64,000 bases of DNA from Dyadobacter frigoris (lineage in GTDB: Bacteria > Bacteroidota > Bacteroidia > Cytophagales > Spirosomataceae). Below, piece after piece: positions 44,104 to 52,723 of the stretch (within the stretch, counting starts at the first letter, position 1; each line of letters begins with the position of its first letter). The DNA is taken from positions 118,668 to 182,667 of the forward strand of contig NZ_SZVO01000017.1 of the NCBI RefSeq assembly GCF_005280585.1. Direction: 5' to 3'. The notes beneath the pieces were generated by a model that was not told the DNA's origin, made no database searches, and saw only the letters and a program-made list of their open reading frames with translations. The position numbers and the translations under genes were made by a program.

Positions 44104-45435
44104 TTAACGCATAGCAAAGTCATCGTAATGAAAGTCGCGCTTATCGAAATCATAAGCAGAAAGTCCTGTGAGAAGGCAATCGGCAAAATCGGCAGGCCCG
44201 CAAAACCAGACGCTCACATGCTGAAAACTGCCGACGACTTCATGAAGCATCTGCGCGGTCAGGTATTGTTTTTGAGAGGAATTTAAATGATAAAGAGTAA
44301 CACCGCTTTGCTGACATAAATCTTCCAGTGAATCAGGAAACATCGTTTGCTTGTCTGTGCGTGTTGAATACCAAAAATCAATGGGCTGTCGAGTTTCTTT
44401 CTGATTGGCCAGTTGTTCCAGTCTTGCTAAAAACGGCGTGATACCGATGCCACCGGCAATCCAGATTTGCCGCTTTGAAGAAGATTGAAAGACAAATTCT
44501 CCATAAGGCCCTTCGACCTGAACCTGTTGTCCTGCCTGTATTCGGTCTGTCAACGCGGCGGTGAAATCTCCAAGTGACTTAATGGCAAAACGAAGCGTAT
44601 ACGGATCATCGCCCGACGAGGCGATTGTGAAAGGGTGCAGCTCGTTGTCATGCTCAAATCGCAGGAATGCATACTGGCCTGGCCGATGAAAAAACGGCTT
44701 TTGGCCGGTTGATAGCCGTAAGTCCAGAATCCCATCTTGCGGATTTCCCAGTTGGCTTATAATTGCATTAATTTTACGGGAAGCACCGATCCTTTGAAAG
44801 AGAGAAATAAAGGCGGCGGCAACACCGATTGCGACTAATAAAAGTAATAAGTAGCCGCCGGGTGTGGTTAACCAATGTTCTTTCAACTGGGCTGTGGCGC
44901 CGTGATAAGCGGCCAGAAGAAATACTGCCGGAAAAATCTTGTGGGTTTTGCGGAAAATCCGGTACGGGATTTTCTTAAACAAGGCAATGATTACCAGGAT
45001 AAGCACAACGTAAAATATCCATTCGACCAGAATCACTCCGCTTTGAAAAAGCCCGATTTCCATATCTGAGAAACTGCTCGAATCTGTTAATTCACCAGGA
45101 TCCGCAATGAGCCCGGATTCAACCAGCCAGTGTGGCACTTTTTCGCCCAGCCAGTGAAAAACCATTAGGATGGTTGTGAAAATTCCTGTCCATTTGTGCA
45201 CGACATAGGCTTTATCAAGACCCTTCATTTGATGGTTTACCCACGGAATTCGAACAGAAATAATCATGGATAAAACCATCAGAGACAAAGCGGATACGCC
45301 GGTCAGAAAAACAAATTGCTCCCGTAATTCCCAAGCGCCGGGATTATCAATAAGATGCCCGGGGCCAGGAGAAAGGGCAAATATTATCCCTGCGATCACC
45401 AGCGCGCCGGTGATCCATTTAATTGTGGATTTCAT
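44104..45435 (-). CDS. Ferric-reductase-like membrane flavoprotein (ferredoxin-reductase family)
   Basis: A 443-residue protein with six or so TM helices in the N-terminal half that carry the heme-ligand histidines of the ferric-reductase domain (YVVHKWTGIF, VFHWLGEKVPHW, RKTHKIFPAVFLLAAYHG). The C-terminal half is an FAD/NAD-binding module with FHRPGQYAFLRF, HPFTIASS, GGIGITPFLARL and a final WFCGPADF. It transfers electrons from NAD(P)H via FAD and heme across the inner membrane, in the manner of NOX/FRE proteins. The acceptor (ferric iron, oxygen or another) is unknown. It is a single gene, 95 bases after the MDR gene end in the same direction. Confidence 0.88.
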   Translation of the reverse strand: MKSTIKWITGALVIAGIIFALSPGPGHLIDNPGAWELREQFVFLTGVSALSLMVLSMIISVRIPWVNHQMKGLDKAYVVHKWTGIFTTILMVFHWLGEKVPHWLVESGLIADPGELTDSSSFSDMEIGLFQSGVILVEWIFYVVLILVIIALFKKIPYRIFRKTHKIFPAVFLLAAYHGATAQLKEHWLTTPGGYLLLLLVAIGVAAAFISLFQRIGASRKINAIISQLGNPQDGILDLRLSTGQKPFFHRPGQYAFLRFEHDNELHPFTIASSGDDPYTLRFAIKSLGDFTAALTDRIQAGQQVQVEGPYGEFVFQSSSKRQIWIAGGIGITPFLARLEQLANQKETRQPIDFWYSTRTDKQTMFPDSLEDLCQQSGVTLYHLNSSQKQYLTAQMLHEVVGSFQHVSVWFCGPADFADCLLTGLSAYDFDKRDFHYDDFAMR

Positions 45436-45531
45436 GAAATTATTGGATTGATTGGAGTCGTTCAGGTAGTTGAGGACCTTACCGAAACATAGTCCCCAAC
45501 TGAATTTGTCAAAAATGTAACAATAAGAAGG

Positions 45532-46509
45532 TCAATTCATTTCAATAACCAGCCGTTTACCGCCGGGTATAACCATATCATATACGGATTCAATCTGATC
45601 CAGCGGGACATTGACTGTCTCAATGCTGAGCTGACCATCTGCCGCCAGCTTAAACATTTCCGGAAGAATTTCACTGAATAGTTTGCCTATATCCTGGCGG
45701 GTCAGGCTTCCAAGTCCCGAGCCTGTTAAATGCAGATCAACGCTTCGTAAAGTTGAAGCGGATAATTGCAGGATATCGCCCGCTATGCTTCCTACGGAAA
45801 CAAACCTGGTTTTTGGAGTAAATGAACCTTGCTTTTTTAAGGAAGAGAGAGTCAGTTCCGCGGAATGTCCCCATAAATAATCCATGATAACATCGAAAGG
45901 AGTCTGGTTATGAATGGTTTGAAGTTGCTCTACAAAGGAATCATCCGATTGTTGCAGTGAAATTACTTTGTCCGCTCCCAATTCCAAAAGGGCTCTTAAT
46001 GATTCAGGATTGCGTCCGGTAGCAATGATTTTTTTTGCTCCGTAATGCCGTGCAATCTGTACAGCTATGCGGCCTGTAAAACCTGTTGCTCCATTGATCA
46101 GCACCGTTTCGCCCGGTTGCAGATCTGCTTTAAAACGTAAGCCCATCGCAGCGCCGATCACCGCATTGGGCAGGGCGGCCGCAGTGACAAAGTCCAAATT
46201 ATCAGGTATAATGACCATTCGGTTTTTCTCGATCACAGCCTGCTCGGCGACCATGCCATTCATACTGATCGCATAAACACGGGTGCCATCAACCAGCACG
46301 CCCGCGCCATCGCTTCCTATTATTCTGGCCTTTGGCACATGGCCGGTTTCACTTGAATAATGGCTTCCGCTGGCTATACTGCGGTCAACATTTTTAATCG
46401 CCGCGGCTTTAACCTGCATCAGTAATTCGTCCTGTCCGGTAGCGGCAGGTTCAGGCCATTCTGTATATTGTAATATTCGATCTTGCGGATTCATGACGGC
46501 TGCTTTCAT
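45532..46509 (-). CDS. Zinc-independent MDR-family quinone-type oxidoreductase
   Basis: Started at MKAAVMNPQD to give 325 residues; earlier in-frame codons encode unrelated sequence. It shows the GroES-like N-domain (DELLMQVKAAAIKNVDRSIA) and the Rossmann motif LINGATGFTGRIAVQIARHY, with a C-terminal fold of the medium-chain dehydrogenase superfamily. The catalytic-zinc ligands are lacking, as in quinone or enoyl reductases. The Crp/Fnr gene upstream ends 89 bases before it on the same strand and may regulate it. Confidence 0.88.
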   Translation of the reverse strand: MKAAVMNPQDRILQYTEWPEPAATGQDELLMQVKAAAIKNVDRSIASGSHYSSETGHVPKARIIGSDGAGVLVDGTRVYAISMNGMVAEQAVIEKNRMVIIPDNLDFVTAAALPNAVIGAAMGLRFKADLQPGETVLINGATGFTGRIAVQIARHYGAKKIIATGRNPESLRALLELGADKVISLQQSDDSFVEQLQTIHNQTPFDVIMDYLWGHSAELTLSSLKKQGSFTPKTRFVSVGSIAGDILQLSASTLRSVDLHLTGSGLGSLTRQDIGKLFSEILPEMFKLAADGQLSIETVNVPLDQIESVYDMVIPGGKRLVIEMN

Positions 46510-46598
46510 CTTATTATTGTTTAAATGTTTGATGAAGCAAAAGTAGCAGGCGATCATGCCCTTAAACGATAACATTTGTTACCAAATTTCGAGTTTTG

Positions 46599-47213
46599 TC
46601 ATTTTCCCCGGGCCAGCTTGTTTTTAATCCGGCTCAAATGCACACGGCTGATTCCCAGATATGAAGCGATGTAATGCTGGGGAATGCGCTGAACAATATA
46701 AGGCTGTTGATTCAGCAGGTTTTCATACCGTTCCTGCGGAGTATCGCGGACAAAAGACAGAAAATGCTTCATGTAGTGCAGGGTTCGCTCAAAAAGTGTG
46801 TTCATAATTTGATTTCGCATGGAAGCAATTTCACTGACTTCTTCCAGCATACTGTCAACATCGGTTTTATCAATCCACCACAAAGTGCAGGGTTCGATGG
46901 TTTCGAGTGAAAACAGGCTGGGAGTGCCTTTTTTAAAACTCTCAATAGAAGAAACTGTGCTGTTTTCAAAAAAGAATTGAAACGTCACTTCATCGCCTTT
47001 GTTGTCAAACCATACCCGCAGACAGCCTTTTTCGATCAGGTAAGCTTTTTTTGAAATCTCACCCTCGCGCAGTAAAATGGTCTTGGCAGGAACCTGTATG
47101 CGTTTAAAACGGCTTGTATAACCCTCCCATTTCTCAGGTGGGACCGGAAATTTATCCCTGAATTTTTCAAGTATTGTTGAAAGGCTAACTGAGAAAGCAG
47201 GTTTGGCAGACAT
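46599..47213 (-). CDS. Crp/Fnr-family transcriptional regulator
   Basis: A 204-residue protein with an N-terminal cyclic-nucleotide-binding-like beta-barrel (TILLREGEISKKAYLIEKGC) and a short C-terminal helix-turn-helix (PQHYIASYLGISRVHLSRIK). It lacks the RES-AR phosphate cassette of cAMP-binding Crp, as do most Bacteroidota members, so its ligand is unknown. Its place directly upstream of the MDR oxidoreductase suggests a stress or redox-type target. Confidence 0.9.
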   Translation of the reverse strand: MSAKPAFSVSLSTILEKFRDKFPVPPEKWEGYTSRFKRIQVPAKTILLREGEISKKAYLIEKGCLRVWFDNKGDEVTFQFFFENSTVSSIESFKKGTPSLFSLETIEPCTLWWIDKTDVDSMLEEVSEIASMRNQIMNTLFERTLHYMKHFLSFVRDTPQERYENLLNQQPYIVQRIPQHYIASYLGISRVHLSRIKNKLARGK

Positions 47214-47462
47214 ATGAAAGGATAAAATACGGTGGGGTTTCGAGGTTAGATTTCAAACCGATAATACCTAAAAGTAAGTAACAAAGATAAAGTTAACAAT
47301 TGTCTGCTCTTAGTTTTAATTGCTGTTATGTTACCTGAAAAATTCAATCTAATGCAAGGTTGAAAGCCAGCCTTTCATTTAAGAAATATTTGTTAGATAA
47401 ACCCTGATATTTGTAATGAAATGCAGATGTAGCAAATTTCGACTTAAACCTCTGATAAATAA

Positions 47463-48518
47463 ATGAAGATTATTTTTATTTCAATCCTTTTTTATCCCTT
47501 CCTTTTATGTGCCCAGACTCCAACCGTATCGGATGCAGACATCCATAAACGTTTTCTGGAAGCAAAAACAAAGTTTTCTTCTTTTGAAAAAGTCCACGGA
47601 CATTTTATTGATACAAAAAATGTAAGGCTCCATTATCTTTCCTGGGGCAGCCCGTCGGATACACCACTAATTTGGTTACATGGAAGTTTTAGTACCGCAT
47701 ATGAATTTTTGCCCTTTGCTGATCAGCTGGTAAAAGCGGGTTATTATGTCATTGCCATAGATTATTATGGTCACGGGCAGACTAACATTCCCGATCAGGA
47801 AGTATCACTGTATCACTTAGCAGATGATGTTAAATTTTTAATGGATTATTTAAAGATTGATAAGTCTGTGATAGGAGGGTGGTCCAGAGGCGGCTTTGTC
47901 GCCACTGCTTTTTATGATGCTTATCCTGAAAAGGTACTTGGTTTAATTTTGGAGGATGGAGGATCGGTATCAACCAATACATATTATCATAAAATGGATT
48001 CTACGGCACTGCTGACCAGGCTCAAAGAATATGCTGAACAGGTCGTTGCGGATACGTCCTATGCATCAGAATTTGAAGCTTATAAAGCTTTTTTTGATAA
48101 AACTCAAAATGAAGACCAGTTTGAATTATTGAATTGGACAAAACAGGATAAATATGGGAAATGGCTATTTGGGCAGGGTTTGTGGAAGTTATTCAATATG
48201 AGCACTTTCCAGGAATCTATGGATAATATTTTCCGGCCAACACGTGCCCCGCTTTTTGCAGAATCCATGTCTGTCATTGAACCCAGAATTGTCTACCGGA
48301 ATCTGCAAATTCCGATGATCATACTTGATCCGGTTGGTAAAGACGATTTGTTCCCTTTTGAAAAGGAAAACGAAGCCTTGAAAAGACAACATCCTGATTT
48401 GATCAGCCATGAAATATTTGAAGATACCGGCCATAATATCCATTATCAGCGTCCGGAAAAGTTCACTGAAAAAGTCGTCGGTTTTCTTCAAAGCATAAAA
48501 TCAATGCACAAAAAATAA
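47463..48518 (+). CDS. Alpha/beta hydrolase, secreted
   Basis: A 351-residue protein with a signal peptide (ending near FLLCAQ). The nucleophile elbow GGWSRGGF puts the catalytic Ser at residue 141; LIWLHGSFST is the oxyanion-hole HG motif and EDTGHNIHYQRPE holds the catalytic His. The Asp probably lies in LDPVGKDDLFPF. The protein belongs to the large esterase/lipase/haloperoxidase-like group and its substrate is unknown. It is monocistronic. Confidence 0.88.
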   Translation: MKIIFISILFYPFLLCAQTPTVSDADIHKRFLEAKTKFSSFEKVHGHFIDTKNVRLHYLSWGSPSDTPLIWLHGSFSTAYEFLPFADQLVKAGYYVIAIDYYGHGQTNIPDQEVSLYHLADDVKFLMDYLKIDKSVIGGWSRGGFVATAFYDAYPEKVLGLILEDGGSVSTNTYYHKMDSTALLTRLKEYAEQVVADTSYASEFEAYKAFFDKTQNEDQFELLNWTKQDKYGKWLFGQGLWKLFNMSTFQESMDNIFRPTRAPLFAESMSVIEPRIVYRNLQIPMIILDPVGKDDLFPFEKENEALKRQHPDLISHEIFEDTGHNIHYQRPEKFTEKVVGFLQSIKSMHKK

Positions 48519-48645
48519 ACATTTACCATACTGTTTTCTTTATCAGGATTAACTTTTTTATTAACTGATTTTGCCGGAAAATTAAATTAAAAGAAGATTA
48601 TTCATTGAGACTTTGTCTTCAACAGCGTTTTGTAGAAATTAAAAT

Positions 48646-49209
48646 ATGCACGAAAAACTTAGAGTACATATAGAAAAAATAATACCGCTTAGTGATGAAG
48701 AGTTTGCATTTGTGCTGACTCATTTTATCTCTAAAAAGTTTAAGAAACATCAATTCCTTATTCAGGAAGGTGAGGCAGTAAAGTATCATTACTTTGTAGT
48801 GTCCGGACTTTTAAAGCTTGCTTATACCGATGATACCGAAAAGCAGCATATCGTTTCTTTTGCAATGGAAGACTGGTGGGAAAGTGATTTCTATGCTTTT
48901 TACACTCAAACCGAAGCGACCATGTCGCTGGAATGCCTGGAAGATACCCAGGTTTTATGCCTTTCGCTTGAAGACTATAAAAAGCTTTGCGATGGTCTGC
49001 AAAAGATGGAACGTTTCTTTCTGGAAAAGGCAAATTTTGGTTTTCTTGGATCACAGCGACGTATCATATCCTGGCTAACATCTAACGCAAAAGAGCGTTA
49101 TGAACAGCTTCTTAAACAATACCCCTCACTTATTCAGCGTGTACCCAAAAGTCTGATTGCTGCCTATCTGGGTGTTTCCCGCGAAGCCCTAAGCAGATTA
49201 TCTCCCTAG
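48646..49209 (+). CDS. Crp/Fnr-family transcriptional regulator
   Basis: A 187-residue protein: cyclic-nucleotide-binding-like barrel (HQFLIQEGEAVKYHYFVVSG) and a C-terminal helix-turn-helix (KSLIAAYLGVSREALSRLSP). The chain ends directly after the recognition helix, as in many Bacteroidota members, so truncation is not required. It stands before the RidA gene, 124 bases apart on the same strand, but a shared transcript cannot be shown. Confidence 0.88.
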   Translation: MHEKLRVHIEKIIPLSDEEFAFVLTHFISKKFKKHQFLIQEGEAVKYHYFVVSGLLKLAYTDDTEKQHIVSFAMEDWWESDFYAFYTQTEATMSLECLEDTQVLCLSLEDYKKLCDGLQKMERFFLEKANFGFLGSQRRIISWLTSNAKERYEQLLKQYPSLIQRVPKSLIAAYLGVSREALSRLSP

Positions 49210-49333
49210 TGTGACAAACCTCACTTTATATTTGTGAGTTTTGTCAAGACTCCGTTCCGGGTGTTATTTAGAACTTTGCATTGTAAATTTTAAACACTGT
49301 GCCTGAATAGGCACACACGCAAAGCTCAATAAA

Positions 49334-49723
49334 ATGGAAAAAACAATCATTAATCCCTGGCAATGGCAGGATAAGCGCAGTTATGTGCAAGCAGTTGAAG
49401 TAAAACATGTTGAAAGTACGCTCTATATTTCCGGGCAAACGGCTATAAATCCGGATGGAATATCAAGTAATGAAGACATGAAATCCCAATTAATTCAGGC
49501 GCTGCAAAATCTGGAACAGGTGATCAGCGAGGCTGGCTACGAATGCAAAGATATTGTGCGGTTAAATATCTACACAACTTCGACAGCAGAACTTTGGCCT
49601 CATTTTGATATTTTTCAGGATTGGATCGCTAAACATGACATTAAGCAATCGCTCACACTGCTGGAAGTGAAAAGTCTTTTTGAAACATTAAAAGTCGAAC
49701 TAGAGGCCACCGTGGTGAAATAA
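49334..49723 (+). CDS. RidA-family enamine/imine deaminase
   Basis: A 129-residue protein of the usual YjgF/YER057c/UK114 length. Motifs include LYISGQTAINPDG at the N-terminus and the substrate-binding Arg in CKDIVRLNIYTT, with a late conserved VELEATVVK. RidA hydrolyses reactive 2-aminoacrylate-type enamines; this member may be one of the broader Rid subgroups. It follows a Crp/Fnr gene and precedes the TIM-barrel gene, without evident functional linkage. Confidence 0.88.
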   Translation: MEKTIINPWQWQDKRSYVQAVEVKHVESTLYISGQTAINPDGISSNEDMKSQLIQALQNLEQVISEAGYECKDIVRLNIYTTSTAELWPHFDIFQDWIAKHDIKQSLTLLEVKSLFETLKVELEATVVK

Positions 49724-49888
49724 TCAGGTAAAAGAACTGTAATTGTTAACCTCAAATTTGTGATGGACTGAATATATCCATTGCCGGGTTTTATTATATT
49801 TATTTTCAGATACTATTGGAATTTAGAGAGTAGTGACCTGCCGGATTTGCCTTTTACTGTGCAATCATCCATATTTAATATAGACCTT

Positions 49889-50758
49889 ATGCTTATCGAT
49901 AGAAAAACATTTTTAAAAGAAGTTTCTTTGTTAGCCGGCGCGTCTATGATTTCCGCAGATGTTTTGGCAAACTTAGGTCAGCCAATAAAAAGTGATATTA
50001 AATTGGGATTTGTCACCTATCTGTGGGGCAAGGACTGGGATGTTGCTGCTCTTATCAAAAACTGCTCGCAAGCCAATATTCACGGGGCAGAACTGCGGGT
50101 TGACCATGCCCATAAAGTGATGCCGGAACTTAACGCTGCGCAGAGATCTGAGGTTAAAAAACAGTTTTCCGACAGTCCCGTACAAATTGTTGGACTTGGT
50201 ACCAATCAGCAATATGACTATCCTGACCAGGCCCAGTTGAAAGCATCTATTGAGCGTACCAAAGCGTTTATCCGGTTAAGCGCGGATGTTGGTGGTTCGG
50301 GTGTCAAAGTAAAACCAAACGGGCTGCACAAAAAAGTCCCGGTTGAAAAAACACTGGCTCAGATCGGAGCATCACTCCATGAGCTGGCCAAATACGCGGC
50401 AGATCTCGGGCAGCAGTTAAGGCTGGAAGTGCATGGGGAAGAAACCCAGGAGCTTCCCAATATCAAAAAGATCATGGAATACGCAGATCACGGCAATGCG
50501 AAAATCTGCTGGAATTGTAATCCACAGGATTTAAACGGGAAAGGATTTCAGTACAATTTTGATCTTGTAAAACAGTATTTCGGAGACACTTGCCACGTCC
50601 GTGAATTGGACAGAACTGATTATCCCTACAAAGACCTTCTGGCCAATCTGAATAAAATGAGCTACAAAGGCTGGGTTCTTTTAGAATGTCACACCAATCC
50701 GGATGATAAATTAAAATCGATGATCGAACAGCGCAAAGTTTTTGATCGAATGATTTAG
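49889..50758 (+). CDS. Exported TIM-barrel protein, xylose-isomerase-like (sugar phosphate isomerase/epimerase family)
   Basis: Started at MLIDRKTFLKEV to give 289 residues with a Tat-like or Sec-type leader (RKTFLKEVSLLAGASMIS). The body is an AP-endonuclease-2-type TIM barrel with likely metal ligands in IHGAELRVDHAHK, LRLEVHGEE and WVLLECHTNPDD. Such exported proteins in Bacteroidota are usually annotated as sugar phosphate isomerase/epimerase without proven function. Longer in-frame starts lie upstream (49781) but would precede the leader. The gene is followed by a 420-bp gap. Confidence 0.8.
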   Translation: MLIDRKTFLKEVSLLAGASMISADVLANLGQPIKSDIKLGFVTYLWGKDWDVAALIKNCSQANIHGAELRVDHAHKVMPELNAAQRSEVKKQFSDSPVQIVGLGTNQQYDYPDQAQLKASIERTKAFIRLSADVGGSGVKVKPNGLHKKVPVEKTLAQIGASLHELAKYAADLGQQLRLEVHGEETQELPNIKKIMEYADHGNAKICWNCNPQDLNGKGFQYNFDLVKQYFGDTCHVRELDRTDYPYKDLLANLNKMSYKGWVLLECHTNPDDKLKSMIEQRKVFDRMI

Positions 50759-50915
50759 ATGATCGTGAAAGTTTTTTTTTACCGATGAATAGCGGAAGAG
50801 ATTTTTTGATGTGAGGCTCCATGAATTCTTTGCTACGGTATGGCACCTTACTTCATTAAATTTAATGTCTACCCATCTTTCTGCACTACCGCATAAAATC
50901 CTCTTTTTTGCATGA

Positions 50916-50955
50916 ATAAAAAAATACAATGAGAAGCTTTTGTTGTATTTTTTAT
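50916..50955. terminator. Weak bidirectional terminator-like hairpin in the 420-bp gap
   Basis: ATAAAAAAATACAA pairs with TTGTATTTTTTAT around a 13-base loop; the AT-only stem is weak. It lies 158 bases after the TIM-barrel gene. Apart from this and the promoter at 51066-51098, the gap from 50759 to 51178 shows no further structure or gene. Confidence 0.3.
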
Positions 50956-51065
50956 AGAATTATGTATTTTTTAATTAAGGCTACCTAGATTGGGCATTTT
51001 TAAAATGACTAATAAAATATCCGTAAAGTAAGTTTCTATTTTTTATAAAGGTAGAAACGGTTCTC

Positions 51066-51098
51066 TTTGTCATACTTTTTTATTTGCCTATATCTTTG
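51066..51098 (+). promoter_or_regulatory. Sigma-A-type promoter of the membrane protein/glycosyltransferase operon
   Basis: TTTG at 51066-51069 and TATCTTTG (TAnnTTTG) at 51091-51098 are 21 bases apart, close to the Bacteroidota -33/-7 consensus. Transcription would start near 51105, about 75 bases before the start codon at 51179. Confidence 0.55.
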
Positions 51099-51178
51099 AT
51101 GGTCAGATTGCTGCCGGTAATTAAAAAGCAGTTGTAGCGCCATGGCTTTTTCCAAGTGCAGGCAGACTCCTAACAAAT

Positions 51179-52723
51179 ATGAATCCAGCACCTATGAGCG
51201 ATAGTAACAAGCGAAGACTTAAAATACTGTTTTTGCTATTACTGCCTGTGCTGGGTAGTTTGTTCTGGTATGTTGTTAAGGTATTTCAGTTTCAGAGCAA
51301 TCAGGAGGAATTTAGTGACGGTATGCTCGCTTTACAGCTTAGCAGAGGGTGGCTTGATGGCCGGCCGGTTTTGCATGATAATTTTTATGGAGACCATGCG
51401 CAGCAGCACAATTATTACTTCATTCTTTTTACTGGTTTATTTACCAAATTCACGGGTATTTATGGACTTTTCCTTGCTTATCTGACCCTTTTTTTAGTTT
51501 TTTTTTGGCAATGGTTTGGTGGTTTCAAGCGGTTTGACCGCTCACTGTGGACAACGAACTGGCTGGCTGTCGTCTTTTTTGTGTTCGGCCCGATGGCCTA
51601 TTTTATTTACCTTGATTATTTTGGCTGGCATACTGAGCATTATTTTCTTCCGCTAATGGCGCTGCTTTCGCTAAGTCTGGCCAAGCGGAAATATGTTATG
51701 GCTGCGGTTTGGCTGGTGCTCACTTTTCTTGTAAAAGAAACTTCCAGTATTCTGATTTGTAGTCTGTTACTTTTTTGTTCCGTAGTTGATTTAGTGCTTG
51801 CTGATGCTTTTAAACCGTGGCTAAGTTATTTTATCAATAAAAGAAATCTGCTTATTATAGCGGTTTGCCTGGTACTTTTTTGTCTTAGCATGTGGTGGCT
51901 TTCGCACTTAAACGGACCGCATCCCAGCCGGTTGAGTACCGCACTTTCGCGCATCGGACAAAGCGCAACGCCGGACAAATTGGTTTTATATTCCTTGCTA
52001 TACCTGGGCATTGGTGCAATCACGCTGCTTATGGGATTATTCCCCTTTAGTATCTGGCTGAAATCATCGCCAGGAATAGGGGTGCTTCTCTGGACACTGG
52101 CAGGTTGTTACAGTCTGTTATTTGTGGTGTACCTTTTCGAAACGCTCTATTACTTTCCAACCATTTATCTGAGTGTGTCTTACCCGGCAAGGATAGGTGG
52201 ATTATGGGCGTTTCTTTTAAGTTCATATATATATTTAAGTTACCGGTTCACTCAGGCAGGTATGGTGGCTTCCGTCCATGCAAGGAGCCGGATTCTTACA
52301 GGCCTGATTCTTCAATTTATTTTGAGCTCTTTTATTGTTTCACATCGTTTCAAGATCGACTCGGATTCCCGTAGCCTGGGTATTGCTGCTGCGGATTTTA
52401 TAAAAACCAAATTGGGGTTAAACCCTTATACCAGCGGTATAGCGCATGAGCTTTATGAGCTGGCAAAGAAGCTTCCGGAAGGTTCTGAGGTCATCGTTCC
52501 CAATCAATATATTTCCTATTTCCAAAACATTTATCCGGGCTCCTGGAATTATGATGAGAAGACTGCAAAGCTTTTGGGGAGACCTTTGCTTTATGTTTAT
52601 GAGAAAAATCTGATTGGTAAAGTCAGCTACTACAAATTTCCACGCGAGGGATATCTTGTTATTCCAAATGATCAACTTCTAATTCTTGCAGATTCAAAAT
52701 GGTACAATCAACGTTTCAAATGA
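51179..52723 (+). CDS. Multi-spanning membrane protein, DUF2079/GT39-like
   Basis: A 514-residue protein with about ten hydrophobic segments. After the first TM helix an acidic loop reads EEFSDGMLALQLSRGW, followed by DNFYGDHAQQHNYY, which resembles the conserved first extracytoplasmic loop of DUF2079 and related GT-C-type proteins. It would be a lipid-linked sugar transferase or a related integral-membrane enzyme, but no activity is shown. The last bases overlap the methyltransferase/glycosyltransferase gene (ATGA), which makes joint function in cell-envelope glycan or lipid synthesis likely. Confidence 0.65.
   Translation: MNPAPMSDSNKRRLKILFLLLLPVLGSLFWYVVKVFQFQSNQEEFSDGMLALQLSRGWLDGRPVLHDNFYGDHAQQHNYYFILFTGLFTKFTGIYGLFLAYLTLFLVFFWQWFGGFKRFDRSLWTTNWLAVVFFVFGPMAYFIYLDYFGWHTEHYFLPLMALLSLSLAKRKYVMAAVWLVLTFLVKETSSILICSLLLFCSVVDLVLADAFKPWLSYFINKRNLLIIAVCLVLFCLSMWWLSHLNGPHPSRLSTALSRIGQSATPDKLVLYSLLYLGIGAITLLMGLFPFSIWLKSSPGIGVLLWTLAGCYSLLFVVYLFETLYYFPTIYLSVSYPARIGGLWAFLLSSYIYLSYRFTQAGMVASVHARSRILTGLILQFILSSFIVSHRFKIDSDSRSLGIAAADFIKTKLGLNPYTSGIAHELYELAKKLPEGSEVIVPNQYISYFQNIYPGSWNYDEKTAKLLGRPLLYVYEKNLIGKVSYYKFPREGYLVIPNDQLLILADSKWYNQRFK

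Noticed and set aside
46890..46910. GGTTCGATGG as a tRNA T-arm.
   Set aside because: There is no cloverleaf around it and it lies inside the Crp/Fnr coding sequence.
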